The notes beneath the pieces were generated by a model, which ran no database searches, was not told where the DNA came from, and saw only the letters and a list, made by a program, of their open reading frames with translations. A program made the position numbers and the translations under genes. A stretch of DNA of 64,000 nucleotides from assembly GCF_012275535.1 (NCBI RefSeq), contig NZ_JAAVTK010000004.1, positions 248,001 to 312,000 on the forward strand, in the 5' to 3' direction. Source of the DNA: Hymenobacter artigasi (GTDB taxonomy: Bacteria; Bacteroidota; Bacteroidia; Cytophagales; Hymenobacteraceae). Below, piece by piece: positions 24,046-33,035 of the stretch. Numbering within the stretch: position 1 is the stretch's first letter; the number at the start of each line of letters is the position of its first letter.

Positions 24046-25260
24046 TTAAAATTTCAGGGTATTGTAGTCACAGTGCGTGCTCAGGCGCAGGCGCTGGGCT
24101 TCGCGCTGGGCCGAGGCCATGTCGGAGTAGTCGGCGACCGTGAGGCGAAACAGCCGGCTACCGAAAGGCGGCAGGATGATGTGCGAGGCGTGGCCGCTTT
24201 TGGCCAGCAGCTTGCGGCCCTGCTCGGCACCAGCCAGGCTGCGATATGCCCCGGCAATGACGTAGCAACGGCCAGTGCGGCTTTTAATTGTGATGGTGCT
24301 GGCCGTAGCGACCGGGGCTTTTGCCACCACGGGGGCGGCGGCTGGGGCTACCGGTGCGGCGGCCACCACCACCGGCGCGCTGCTGGCCACTACTTTGGGC
24401 ACGGCCGGAGCTGCTTCAGCTACTGGAGTTGCAACGGCGCTGACGGTTGCTTCCGGCGTTTCCTCTTTGAGCGACGGGCGGATGGGCGCGCTATTTTCCG
24501 CAGCCATTTCCGGCACGGGCAACGCCGGCGTGCTTTCAACCGGTGTCATGCCTTCGGTGGTACGGGTCCGGAAATCCTGCTGACTGAGCGTGGCCTGCTG
24601 GGGCTCGGTGATGATTGGCGTGGCAATACCGGGCTGGCGCTGCGCCCACTCCCACCGGGGCATAGTGCCCTGCCAGCTCACGGGCAGGTAGCCGGCTTTC
24701 ATTGCTACCTGGTAGTTGGCCAGCAGCAGCAGGCCGGCGGCCATGGCGATAATGCTGGCCGGCAGCAGCCGTGCCAACGTGGTACGGCGGGCACCCCCGC
24801 TGCGCAAAATGGGCTGCGGGCCTTTGACGCGGGCATCGGCAGCGCGCACGGGGCGGGCAGCCAGCTCCGGCAGGCCAAAGGCGGCCGCCAGCAGATTATC
24901 GGTGCCGGTGTACTCAAACGCGAGGCCCCGGCCCGCCGCCCGGCGGAAAATGCCGATGCCCGGCAGCTCGGTCCGGTTCGTGTCGTCGAGTTCCTGCTGC
25001 AGGGCAGCTACGGCGGCGCGCACGGCCTCTCGGGCCTGCGCGATAGAGAGGCCCAGGTGCTGGCTCAGGGCATCAACCAGCAGGCCGTCGTTGCGGGTTA
25101 GGGCCTGGTTGAAGGCGACCAGTTTGGTGGGCGGACTCAGGGCCTGACGGCCGGGCTGCGCACGGGCCGGCGACACATCGGCCACAAGCCCCCCGAAGTC
25201 CGGAATAATCACGCAATCGTGGTCACGGAGAAGGGGGCGAATGTGGTCGGCGAGGTGCAT
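24046..25260 (-). CDS. HU-like / SPOR-domain membrane protein
   Basis: 404 residues from ATG 25260 (MHLADHIRPLLRDHDCVIIPDFGG). The first ~130 residues resemble the two HU-like (CCDC81-type) domains found in Bacteroidota membrane proteins. A single transmembrane helix lies about 165-185 (LLPASIIAMAAGLLLLANY), followed by a long Ala/Pro/Val-rich linker. A C-terminal SPOR domain (about 330-404: RCYVIAGAYRSLAGAEQGRKLL ... LFRLTVADY) should bind denuded peptidoglycan glycan strands. It may link a cytoplasmic partner to the cell wall. It lies inside the TPR-barrel-ExbBD-TonB unit. Confidence 0.88.
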   Translation of the reverse strand: MHLADHIRPLLRDHDCVIIPDFGGLVADVSPARAQPGRQALSPPTKLVAFNQALTRNDGLLVDALSQHLGLSIAQAREAVRAAVAALQQELDDTNRTELPGIGIFRRAAGRGLAFEYTGTDNLLAAAFGLPELAARPVRAADARVKGPQPILRSGGARRTTLARLLPASIIAMAAGLLLLANYQVAMKAGYLPVSWQGTMPRWEWAQRQPGIATPIITEPQQATLSQQDFRTRTTEGMTPVESTPALPVPEMAAENSAPIRPSLKEETPEATVSAVATPVAEAAPAVPKVVASSAPVVVAAAPVAPAAAPVVAKAPVATASTITIKSRTGRCYVIAGAYRSLAGAEQGRKLLAKSGHASHIILPPFGSRLFRLTVADYSDMASAQREAQRLRLSTHCDYNTLKF

Positions 25261-25411
25261 ATGCGGGACTTGGGAATTCTGAAACATGGAAACTCAGCCT
25301 TGGTAGCATTCGAAAAACTGAATATCTGAAATGAGCAGCAGCAGCACCGGGCCGGACGGCTTCAATTCCTAACATTCAAGTTCCCAAGACCCTAAGACCC
25401 TAAGTTCCCAA

Positions 25412-27217
25412 TCAAAACGTGTAGGTAGCTCCCCCCAATACGTTAATACCTTTCACGGGATACCCGTAAAATCGCTGGTACTGCCGGTTGGCGAGGTTAT
25501 TACCCATTACAAAGATGGATATTTTTGGCGTAATGCGGTAATCGGCGCGCAGATTCAGGTCAATAATCGGGTCGGTGGCGCGGTAGAAATCGGCAATGCG
25601 GGGCACGCCTAGTTTGGTAGCGGGCAGATAGCTGATACCATAGCTGGCCGAAAAGAAATACCCTTCCACGCCCACCATCAGCTTGTCGAATACATTGTAG
25701 GTGCCGAACACCGAGCCCTGGAACTCGGGGCGGTGAAAGGGCTGTGGCAGGTTTTTGAGGGCGTACTTGTTGTAATCGAGCCGGGTGCCCAGGCGGAATT
25801 TCTCGGCCGCGTTGTACAGCACCTCACCGTGCAGGTTGAGCACGCCGGTGGCATTCTGGTCGTACACGAGGTCGAATTTGGTGGGGTCGACGGGGTTGTT
25901 GAGGTAGAAATACAGGTTGCGGTCGCGGGCGTAGGTGGCCTTCACGTTGAACTCCAGGCCCCGGGCGGGCGTGGACGTGAAACCGGCGTACACCGTGGGG
26001 CCACGATGGGTATCGGCCACGTTCAGGTTGCTGTTCAGCCAGGGATTTTCGGTGGTGAGGTCGTAGCGCGTCACGCGCTGCAGGGCACCGCCCAGGCCGG
26101 CGTACACCATAAACTTCTCGGGCTCGATGGTATAGCCCAGGCGCACGGCCGGATAAATTACGCCCTTGCCTACGCTGGTGGCCGTGTCGGAAGAATAGCC
26201 CACCGTGGCGCCTACCGAGAAGGCGATGCTGTTGCGCAGAAACTCGTATGCCGGCGTGGCCTGCACGAAAGTGCGGCTGCGCGTCCCGAAGTTGGGGAGC
26301 AGCGCAGGGGGGCCGGCGATACTGGTGCCCGACTTGTCCGACAGAAACGAGCCATCGGCGGCCAGCGTGATGCGGCTCGATTCGCCGAGGGCATAGCCAA
26401 GCTTGGCGTTGAGGCGGAAGTCGTTTTCGGAGGCGTCGAACGAGTCACCCCAGTGCCGGAAGCCGAGGCTGGCATCGTACTGCAGCTGCTGCTCGGGGTC
26501 GCGGTTGTGGGCGTAGGCTTTGGCGGCGAAGCGGTTGAACACCTGCTTGATGTCGCCGGATTCGGGCGCAACTACCGGGGCGCCGTTGGCCGCTTTCTCG
26601 TAGCCGTAGAAGTTGTAGCGCTCGCGGCCAAAGTCCAGGGTAGCGCCAATGGCGGCGGTGCCGCGATAAATTTCGCCCATGGCATGGGCGCTGGTTTCCG
26701 ACATCCGGGAGTTCTTCCCATCCACGGGACCCTGAATGGAGCTTACGTGTTTGATATCCAACCCATAAGCATGGTCGGTATTGCGGGTGCTGTGGAAGTA
26801 GCCCCGGCCGTAGAACGTGCCGTAGTTGCCGATGGCAGCCTTCACGAAGTTGCCGGTGAGGGGCGTAGGCTCCTCGGCCCGAATGGTAAGCACCTTCACC
26901 GAAGGCGTGAGGCGGTCGGCGGGCAGGCGGAAATCGGGAAAGGTGTAGGCCACCTTGCGCTCGACTTTGGGCGGCGTCGGGAGCTTGATTTTATCGAAGT
27001 TGCGCGTGGCTTCGGGCAGCTGGTTCACCCGCTCTTTCACAATCTCAATCTCGGCCTCCTCAATATTGCCCTTATACTTGCCTTTGGTGGGCTGGGCCTG
27101 CGCAGAGGCCGCGGGCGCTACGCCGCCAGCCAGCACGGCCGCCAGGGCCAGCCCGGTGGCCAGCCGCCCGCTGGAGGATTTGGTAGAACGGCTTGTATTT
27201 ATCGTCAAACGCTTCAT
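25412..27217 (-). CDS. Outer-membrane beta-barrel protein (TonB-receptor-like, no clear plug)
   Basis: 601 residues from ATG 27217. A signal peptide (ATGLALAAVLAGGVAPAASAQA) is followed by an N-terminal region with KERVNQLPEATRNFDKIKLP. From about 130 onward, alternating amphipathic strands with many Tyr/Phe end in aromatic-terminal NVLGGATYTF. It has the look of the C-terminal barrel of TonB-dependent receptors, but I do not see a full plug domain. It follows the large TPR gene by 36 bp and precedes the HU/SPOR-ExbBD-TonB genes, a set I recall as recurring in Bacteroidota. Substrate unknown. Confidence 0.82.
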   Translation of the reverse strand: MKRLTINTSRSTKSSSGRLATGLALAAVLAGGVAPAASAQAQPTKGKYKGNIEEAEIEIVKERVNQLPEATRNFDKIKLPTPPKVERKVAYTFPDFRLPADRLTPSVKVLTIRAEEPTPLTGNFVKAAIGNYGTFYGRGYFHSTRNTDHAYGLDIKHVSSIQGPVDGKNSRMSETSAHAMGEIYRGTAAIGATLDFGRERYNFYGYEKAANGAPVVAPESGDIKQVFNRFAAKAYAHNRDPEQQLQYDASLGFRHWGDSFDASENDFRLNAKLGYALGESSRITLAADGSFLSDKSGTSIAGPPALLPNFGTRSRTFVQATPAYEFLRNSIAFSVGATVGYSSDTATSVGKGVIYPAVRLGYTIEPEKFMVYAGLGGALQRVTRYDLTTENPWLNSNLNVADTHRGPTVYAGFTSTPARGLEFNVKATYARDRNLYFYLNNPVDPTKFDLVYDQNATGVLNLHGEVLYNAAEKFRLGTRLDYNKYALKNLPQPFHRPEFQGSVFGTYNVFDKLMVGVEGYFFSASYGISYLPATKLGVPRIADFYRATDPIIDLNLRADYRITPKISIFVMGNNLANRQYQRFYGYPVKGINVLGGATYTF

Positions 27218-27253
27218 CAGCAACTGGTTTTCTTTGAAGTAAATGCGCCGTTT

Positions 27254-30200
27254 CTAACGCTGGGTAGTATCAGCCGGGGCGGTGGTTGTACCGCGCAGAT
27301 TAGTGCGCGGGGCCGGGGCTTTGCCTTTGGGGGGCGCGATGGTGGGCTTGGCGGGCGTGCCGGCCGGAGCCGCCGGAGTTTTGGCCGGGGCTTTAGTGGG
27401 CGCTTTCACCGGGGTTTTGGTGGGCGGAGTGGTTTCCTCGGCCTGGTCAGCACCCAGCGTTTTGAGACGCTGCCGGGCCGTTTCCAGCACTTCCGGCACC
27501 GGGAAGTTATTGTCGATGAGCGAATTCAGGGTGCCGCGCGCCTGGAAGTTGTCGCCTTCCGAGGCGTAGATGTCGGCAATCAGCAGGAAGGCCCGGCCCA
27601 GCCACAGCGAGTAGCTGCTGAAATCGGCGTTGACCTTCAGCGCCGCAGCTTTGGCTTCCTCGTTCTTTTTCTGCTTGAACAGCGTTTCGGCCAGGTAATA
27701 CTGGGCTTCGGCTCCATTGATGTCGTTCGGGGCGGCCGTGACGGCTGTTGCCAGCTCGGTAGCGGCCTGGTCATAGCTTTCGGCGCGCAGGCTGGCCTTG
27801 CCTAAGTAGAGCAAAGCGGCGTTGGTCGCGTTGGCGGTGGCCCCGGCCTGGGTACGCAGCTCTTCGGCCACGCGGCGGGTGCCGGGGTAGTCGCCGCTCT
27901 CATAGAGGCTGCGCATCTGGCCGAGCGTGGCATTGGCCACTTCGCGGCGGTTGGTGCTGGCTCCCCGCAGGCGCTCGTAGAGCTTAGCCGCTTCGGGGTA
28001 GCTCTTGTTTTCGAATTCGAGGTCGGCGAGGCGGCCCACGGCGCGGTTCAGGAATTCACTTTTTCCCTCGGCCACTACGGCGCGCAGGCGAGCCAGGCCC
28101 TGCTGCTTGTCGCCGGTTTTCAGGTACGAATCCGCCAGGAAGAACCGGGCATCGGCCCCGAGGGAAGATTCGGGGTACTGCTTCAAGTAGGACTCGATGC
28201 GCAGAATGGCAGGCTTGTATTTCTCAGCCAGATATAAAGACTTCGCCGCTTCAAACTCCACGCTCTCAGTGGCCTTGCTGTCGGGGTTCTGGACTTTAAA
28301 AGCAGCCAATGCCGAGTCAAACTCCTCGGTGCGGCCCAGCGCCGTGAGGCTCTCCTGCAGGTTGTAAAGTGCTTGAGCGGCGGCCTCGCTACGCGGATAG
28401 CCAGTCAGCACCTGCTGGAAATCGACCACGGCTTTGTCCTGCTGCTGGAGGTTGGCGTAGGCCACGCCGCGCTTTTGCAGGGCCTGCGGCATCAGGGGGC
28501 TGTTGGGACGGCCCTCAATCAGGCGGGTAAAGCCGGCGACGGCCGGCTGGTACTCGCCGGCCTCAAACGCCAGTTGCGCCTGCTGGAACACGGCTTCCTC
28601 GGCATAGCGCGAGTTGGGGTTGGTTTTGAGCAGGGCGGCCAGCGTGCTGGTGGCCTCCTCGCGACGGCCCATCAGGCCCAATGTGCGGCCCTTCTGGTAG
28701 TAGGCGTAGTCCTTATCGGCTGCGTTGGCTTTGATAACCTTGTCGTAGAGGTCGAGGGCCTGCTGGTAGTTTTTCGATACGTAGTAGGTATCGCCCAGCC
28801 GCAGGGTGGCGTCGTAGTAGTTGGGGTCGGCGGGCTTGGCGTCGGTATCATTCAGGAAGGCGGCGAACTGCGGGCGGGCCTTATCGTACTGCTTGGTATT
28901 GTAGTAAGCATAGCCCAGCCCATAGCGGGCTTTCTGCTCAAAATCGGCCTCTTCGGGGCTCACCCCGCCCCGCCGGACCGAGCGCGCCGCGGCGGCATAG
29001 GCCGTAATGGCATCGGGATACTGCTGGCCCACGCTGAAAATCTCCCCCCGCAACACCTGCGCCGCTGCCCGCAGGCCATCATCGGACGGGAATTTCAGGG
29101 ACTTGTCCAGCAACGGCAGCGCCTGGGCGTAGTTGCCGTTGTTGTACAGCAAGGCGGCTTGGGAATAGGCCACGCGCTGGTAGGTGGCATCCAGCTTTTC
29201 GCTGCGGTCGTCGATGCTTTCGAGGTAGGTCAGGGCCTGCGCGTAGTCCGTCGACGACAGAAAGCTATTGCTCAGCAAGTCGTCGACGATAGGCTGATTT
29301 TTCGAGCGCGGAAATTTCTTACGGAAGTCGCGCAGCACGTTGATGACCTCGGGCAGGTTGCCCTGCTCGTACTGCACCTGGCCCAGCTTGAGGGTGGCGT
29401 TTTCGGCAATGTTCTTATCGAACGTGCCCTGGCGGGCGGCCTCAAAAGCCGTTACGGCCTGGGGCTTCTGGTTGGCCTGCACGTAGCTCAGGCCGAGGTG
29501 GTAGGCGGCGTTCTGGCCCAGCGAATCGCGGCGCACGGCCACGTTCTTCAGGTTGGCAATGGCGCCCTTGAAGTCGCCCATCTTATAATTGGCGTAGCCA
29601 ATTTTGTATTGCAGCGCCGGCTCAATCCGGTTCTGATGCACAGCAGCGTACTTATCGTAATACTCGGCAGCCTCCTTGTACTGTTCCTTCTGGTAGTAGG
29701 CATCGCCTACCAGCAGTTGGATTTCATCGGAATTCTGGGGCGGCGGCGTGTTTTGCAGGGCCTTGGTGGCGTAGCCAATCAGGCCATCGTAGTTGCCCTC
29801 TTTGTAGTAAATCTGGGTGATGATGGCCGGCACGACCGGCTTGTAGGCGTCGTTCTGCTCGGCCACGCCGAGGTCGGCGCGGGCGGCGGCGTAGTCGCCG
29901 GCGCGGTAGCCGAGGTAGCCGGCATAGTAGGAACTGGCGTACTTATACTGGCTCTGTACCTGCTTGTTGCGGTCGAACAGCAGGCGGGCCTTCTCGTAGT
30001 CTTTCTGCTCGAAATAGCTGTAGCCGAGCTTGAAATCGGACTCGGCGCGCTGGTCGTTGCTCAGGTTGTCGGGCGCTACCTTGGTGAAGTAGCGGATGGC
30101 CGACTCATAGTTTTTCTGGTCGAAGTAGAACTTGCCCAGCTCGAAGTAGGCTGCGGCGGCCTGCGGGTGAGCCGGGTGCCTGGCCGCGAAATCCAGGATG

Positions 30201-30496
30201 AGGCCCTCGGCATCGGGGTGCGAGAGGTAAAGGCCGCTCACGGCGTAGTAGTACTCGGCATCGGCGGTGCGGTCGCCGGCGGCGGGGCCGGCCTGGCTGC
30301 TGTGCACCGGCTCTATGGCCAGGTACTGCCGAAACGCCTCCTGCGCCGCGCCGTACTGGCCACGGTCAAACAACTCCAATCCTTCCTGAAAGTGCCGCTC
30401 ATCGGAGGCGAAAACCTGGGTTTGCTGGGCCTGGGCTACCATGGGTGCCGCGGCACTCAGGGTGGCGGCCAGCGCCAGCCGGGGAAATAGCTTCAT
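27254..30496 (-). CDS. Large periplasmic TPR-repeat protein
   Basis: 1080 residues from ATG 30496 (MKLFPRLALAATL). A signal peptide cleaves near AQAQQ, and TPR-type repeats fill nearly the whole chain (for example YYQKEQYKEAAEYYDKYA, YYNTKQYDKARPQFAAFL, YYVSKNYQQALDLYDKVI). The last ~60 residues are a Pro/Lys/Thr-rich tail. Such long TPR proteins act as scaffolds for envelope complexes. First gene of a six-gene unit ending at tonB. The frame extends 16 codons upstream, but a promoter box at 30542 supports the ATG at 30496. Confidence 0.9.
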   Translation of the reverse strand: MKLFPRLALAATLSAAAPMVAQAQQTQVFASDERHFQEGLELFDRGQYGAAQEAFRQYLAIEPVHSSQAGPAAGDRTADAEYYYAVSGLYLSHPDAEGLILDFAARHPAHPQAAAAYFELGKFYFDQKNYESAIRYFTKVAPDNLSNDQRAESDFKLGYSYFEQKDYEKARLLFDRNKQVQSQYKYASSYYAGYLGYRAGDYAAARADLGVAEQNDAYKPVVPAIITQIYYKEGNYDGLIGYATKALQNTPPPQNSDEIQLLVGDAYYQKEQYKEAAEYYDKYAAVHQNRIEPALQYKIGYANYKMGDFKGAIANLKNVAVRRDSLGQNAAYHLGLSYVQANQKPQAVTAFEAARQGTFDKNIAENATLKLGQVQYEQGNLPEVINVLRDFRKKFPRSKNQPIVDDLLSNSFLSSTDYAQALTYLESIDDRSEKLDATYQRVAYSQAALLYNNGNYAQALPLLDKSLKFPSDDGLRAAAQVLRGEIFSVGQQYPDAITAYAAAARSVRRGGVSPEEADFEQKARYGLGYAYYNTKQYDKARPQFAAFLNDTDAKPADPNYYDATLRLGDTYYVSKNYQQALDLYDKVIKANAADKDYAYYQKGRTLGLMGRREEATSTLAALLKTNPNSRYAEEAVFQQAQLAFEAGEYQPAVAGFTRLIEGRPNSPLMPQALQKRGVAYANLQQQDKAVVDFQQVLTGYPRSEAAAQALYNLQESLTALGRTEEFDSALAAFKVQNPDSKATESVEFEAAKSLYLAEKYKPAILRIESYLKQYPESSLGADARFFLADSYLKTGDKQQGLARLRAVVAEGKSEFLNRAVGRLADLEFENKSYPEAAKLYERLRGASTNRREVANATLGQMRSLYESGDYPGTRRVAEELRTQAGATANATNAALLYLGKASLRAESYDQAATELATAVTAAPNDINGAEAQYYLAETLFKQKKNEEAKAAALKVNADFSSYSLWLGRAFLLIADIYASEGDNFQARGTLNSLIDNNFPVPEVLETARQRLKTLGADQAEETTPPTKTPVKAPTKAPAKTPAAPAGTPAKPTIAPPKGKAPAPRTNLRGTTTAPADTTQR

Positions 30497-30541
30497 GTAA
30501 ATACCTGTCGTGGAGGGGCCGCACCGGGCCCGGGAACTCGC

Positions 30542-30549
30542 CAAAAGTA
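30542..30549 (-). promoter_or_regulatory. Bacteroidota -7 promoter box (TACTTTTG)
   Basis: Perfect TAnnTTTG match 46 bp upstream of the start of the large TPR gene; probable promoter of the TPR-barrel-SPOR-ExbBD-TonB unit. Confidence 0.55.
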
Positions 30550-30660
30550 GCGATAAATGCCCGTAGGTTGCCCAGCTAACGCGGAAAGGCGGATTTCATT
30601 GCCGGTCCGGCAGTTCAACTTGGCACATCCTTCGGGACTTGCCCAGCGGAATCCATTGCC

Positions 30661-31350
30661 TTACACACGCCGATGCCACTCCATTTCGGGCTTGAGCTTT
30701 CGATTTCTGAGTTCCGAAAACACCTCTACTCCTTCGTCGCGCAGGAATGTCTCCAGCGAAGAAACATCGGTGGCGAATGCGTCCAGAAATTCCTCAAACT
30801 GCCATCGGACCAACAATCCTGCGGAGTTCAAATAAGGCTCAGCATAGCTGTCGAAGCCTGGCAGCAGCTTGCGGTGGGCTTCCTCCTCATCCACAGCTTT
30901 CACCAACAGAATTCGGTCTTCGTACCCCTGGAATCCACCTGTTTCGTTTTCTATCTGAATAGAAAAACGTGCCTTGATGCTCCAAAAGAAGCTCTCCGGC
31001 TCCGGCGTTTTTCGGCTAATACCTTCTATCGACTCGATAGAAATCGTTTTGACCGCCGCTGTTGCCAATAAGGCCGGCAGTTGATTCAGCGGCAATACCA
31101 CTCTCACCCCAACGGGACGGTAATGCGTGCCCGTTTTTTCGAAAGCCACCTTCCCAAGACTTGCCTTTAATGCCCTGAAAGCTTCCCATATTTGCGCCGC
31201 AATGCGTCGTCTTCGCTCGGCAGGTGGGTGGTTCATTAACGATTTATAGCCAGGATAAGGCAACCGCAGATGCACCTTCGCCATGTTGTCCAATCCGGGC
31301 AATTCCGCATCCGTCAGATTCCATTCTGATAAGTCTATTACTGCTTTCAT
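30661..31350 (-). CDS. Hypothetical protein with DUF4288-like C-terminal domain
   Basis: 229 residues, no signal or membrane segment. The first ~110 residues are an unrecognised basic domain. From about 118 (FFWSIKARFSIQIENE ... YEDRILLVKAVDEEEAHRKLL ... VRWQFEEFLDAF) the pattern fits DUF4288, a small domain often seen alone in genomes rich in immunity-type orphans. The match is from memory and moderate. ATG at 31350. Isolated gene with no evident partner. Confidence 0.7.
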   Translation of the reverse strand: MKAVIDLSEWNLTDAELPGLDNMAKVHLRLPYPGYKSLMNHPPAERRRRIAAQIWEAFRALKASLGKVAFEKTGTHYRPVGVRVVLPLNQLPALLATAAVKTISIESIEGISRKTPEPESFFWSIKARFSIQIENETGGFQGYEDRILLVKAVDEEEAHRKLLPGFDSYAEPYLNSAGLLVRWQFEEFLDAFATDVSSLETFLRDEGVEVFSELRNRKLKPEMEWHRRV

Positions 31351-31483
31351 CTTTCTGTTGCCGTCAAGTTCTTATCACGACATTCCGCTGCAAATGAAAC
31401 TAGCCGTAGCGCAGAAAGCGCCAGATACGCGAAGCATTTACGGCCAAGCTGTATCACATCTGGAACCACAGGTTAAATCAATC

Positions 31484-31520
31484 AAAAAGGTCCTGCCAGC
31501 AATTGCCAACGGGACCTTCT
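31484..31520 (-). terminator. Rho-independent terminator after small gene
   Basis: A GC-containing stem (AAGGTCC with GGACCTT, 18-nt loop) followed on the minus strand by a TTT-rich run. It lies just after the stop of the 69-residue gene. Confidence 0.75.
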
Positions 31521-31548
31521 GCTTGTTGAGTTGGCCGGAGCCGACCGA

Positions 31549-31758
31549 CTATTTGAATTTGGGCGTAATGCCCGGCAGGTTCAGGTTGCCGGCCTTGTAG
31601 CGCTTGTAGAGGTAAGCCGCACCGGCGGCCAGCAGGGCACCTTTTACCAGCTTACCGGAATTGGAGCCGCCGGCACGGGTACCATCGTCATTGGTTCGGC
31701 TGCCGAACAGGCCGGAAATCAGGCCCCCCAGGGAGCCGCTAGGTTGGTTATCGCTCAT
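31549..31758 (-). CDS. Small Gly/Ser-rich protein with hydrophobic segment
   Basis: 69 residues, not recognised. A Gly-rich start (GSLGGLISGLFGS) and a polar stretch lead to a hydrophobic segment KLVKGALLAAGAAYLYKRY that could sit in a membrane, then LNLPGITPKFK. Own terminator downstream and clear ATG start, so probably a real gene. 57 bp downstream of holA; could be co-transcribed. Confidence 0.6.
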   Translation of the reverse strand: MSDNQPSGSLGGLISGLFGSRTNDDGTRAGGSNSGKLVKGALLAAGAAYLYKRYKAGNLNLPGITPKFK

Positions 31759-31815
31759 GAGTGAAATCAGTTTAAAGTGAAATACCCTCCTGTTACGGCC
31801 ATGATTGGGCTGTTG

Positions 31816-32877
31816 TTACCCCAGCACGCCGGCCGGTACGTTGTGCAGAATCAGCCACACCAGCTCCCGCAGAATCTCGGCGTCGTCCATCGAGCCGCTT
31901 TCGATGCCTTTGCTCTGCGCATCGGCCCGGCGGATGTTGTGGATGAGGCCCACCACCCGCTCGGGCGGAAACACGCGCAGGGCCTGCTGGTACTCCTTTT
32001 GCGCGAAGCTGTTGAGGATGCCCAGGCTCTTGAACACACCATCGGGCGGGTTGGGGCCGGCCTGGTGCAGCACCAGCAGCTTGGTGAAGAAGTTGAACAG
32101 CAGCGTGAGGTTCGGGATGAGCGGGTTGGCCTTGGGGTTGGCCGCGAAGTAGGCCAGAATGCGGTTGGCTTTCAGCACGTCGCGCTGCACCAGTGCCTTT
32201 TGCAGCTCGAAAATATTGTAGTCCTTGCTGATGCCCACCATGCCCTGCACCAGCTCCTCATCAATCGGCTGGCCGGGCTTGAGGTTTAGCACCAGCTTGT
32301 CCACTTCATTGGCCAGCCGGCCCAGGTCGGCCCCGATGTACTCGGCCAGCATAGCAGTGGCCTGCCCGGTAATCTGCTGGCCCCGGCTGCGCACGTTGGC
32401 CGTGAGCCACTGCGGCACCTGGTTGTCGTAGAGCTTCTTGCTGGTCATGAGCACGGCCGACGAGTCTTTGCCCGACAGCAGCTTGCCCAGCTTTTTGCGG
32501 CTGTCCAGCGTTTTGTGCTTGTAGCAGAACACCAGCACGGTACTGGGCAATGGGTTTTTAAGATAGGCCTCCAGAAAAGGCCAGCTCCGTTCCTGCTCCA
32601 GGTCGGCCACGGTCTGGGCTTCTTTCACGATGACGACCGAGCGCTCGGCCATCATGGGGAAGCGCTTGGCCTGGCCCAGAATGGCCGTCACGTCCACGTC
32701 CTTGCCGTACACCACCACTTGGTTGAAGCTACGCTCGTGCTCGGCCAACACGGTTTTCTCAATCAAATCGGCCACCACATCAATATAGTACGGCTCTTCT
32801 CCCTGCAAAAAATACACGGGTTGAAACTGCCGCTGCTGGAGCTGCTTAAGTATCGCGTCGGCTTCAAGTAGGGACAT
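31816..32877 (-). CDS. holA: DNA polymerase III delta subunit (clamp loader)
   Basis: 353 residues. N-terminal AAA-like part with PVYFLQGEEPYYIDVVADLIE and the degenerate nucleotide site typical of delta. The middle has ADLGRLANEVDKLVLNL, and a C-terminal collar domain ends near 350. The delta subunit opens the beta clamp during loading at replication forks. Divergent from tyrS with facing promoter boxes. Confidence 0.93.
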   Translation of the reverse strand: MSLLEADAILKQLQQRQFQPVYFLQGEEPYYIDVVADLIEKTVLAEHERSFNQVVVYGKDVDVTAILGQAKRFPMMAERSVVIVKEAQTVADLEQERSWPFLEAYLKNPLPSTVLVFCYKHKTLDSRKKLGKLLSGKDSSAVLMTSKKLYDNQVPQWLTANVRSRGQQITGQATAMLAEYIGADLGRLANEVDKLVLNLKPGQPIDEELVQGMVGISKDYNIFELQKALVQRDVLKANRILAYFAANPKANPLIPNLTLLFNFFTKLLVLHQAGPNPPDGVFKSLGILNSFAQKEYQQALRVFPPERVVGLIHNIRRADAQSKGIESGSMDDAEILRELVWLILHNVPAGVLG

Positions 32878-32917
32878 GGGGGCTTGGGGGCTTAGGGACT
32901 TGGGTGCTATCCCGACT

Positions 32918-32925
32918 CAAAATTA
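32918..32925 (-). promoter_or_regulatory. Bacteroidota -7 promoter box of holA (TAATTTTG)
   Basis: Perfect TAnnTTTG match 41 bp before the holA start; 21 bp from the opposing tyrS box. Confidence 0.55.
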
Positions 32926-32946
32926 GCGCCTGCCTGCCCCTGCCCC

Positions 32947-32954
32947 TACCTTTG
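32947..32954 (+). promoter_or_regulatory. Bacteroidota -7 promoter box of tyrS (TACCTTTG)
   Basis: Perfect TAnnTTTG match 82 bp before the tyrS start. Confidence 0.55.
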
Positions 32955-33035
32955 CCCCTCTTTATTACCGGCGTGGTTTAGGAATTCGGCCTTCCCGGTC
33001 AACCCAAAACCAAGTCCCCCAGTCCCCAAGACCCC

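Noticed and set aside
25733..27805. 690-codon open frame antisense to the barrel gene
   Set aside because: No domain and it spans two genes and their junction; shadow frame.
28373..30490. 705-codon open frame antisense to the large TPR gene
   Set aside because: Gly/Val/Leu-rich translation without domains, a mirror of repetitive TPR codons.
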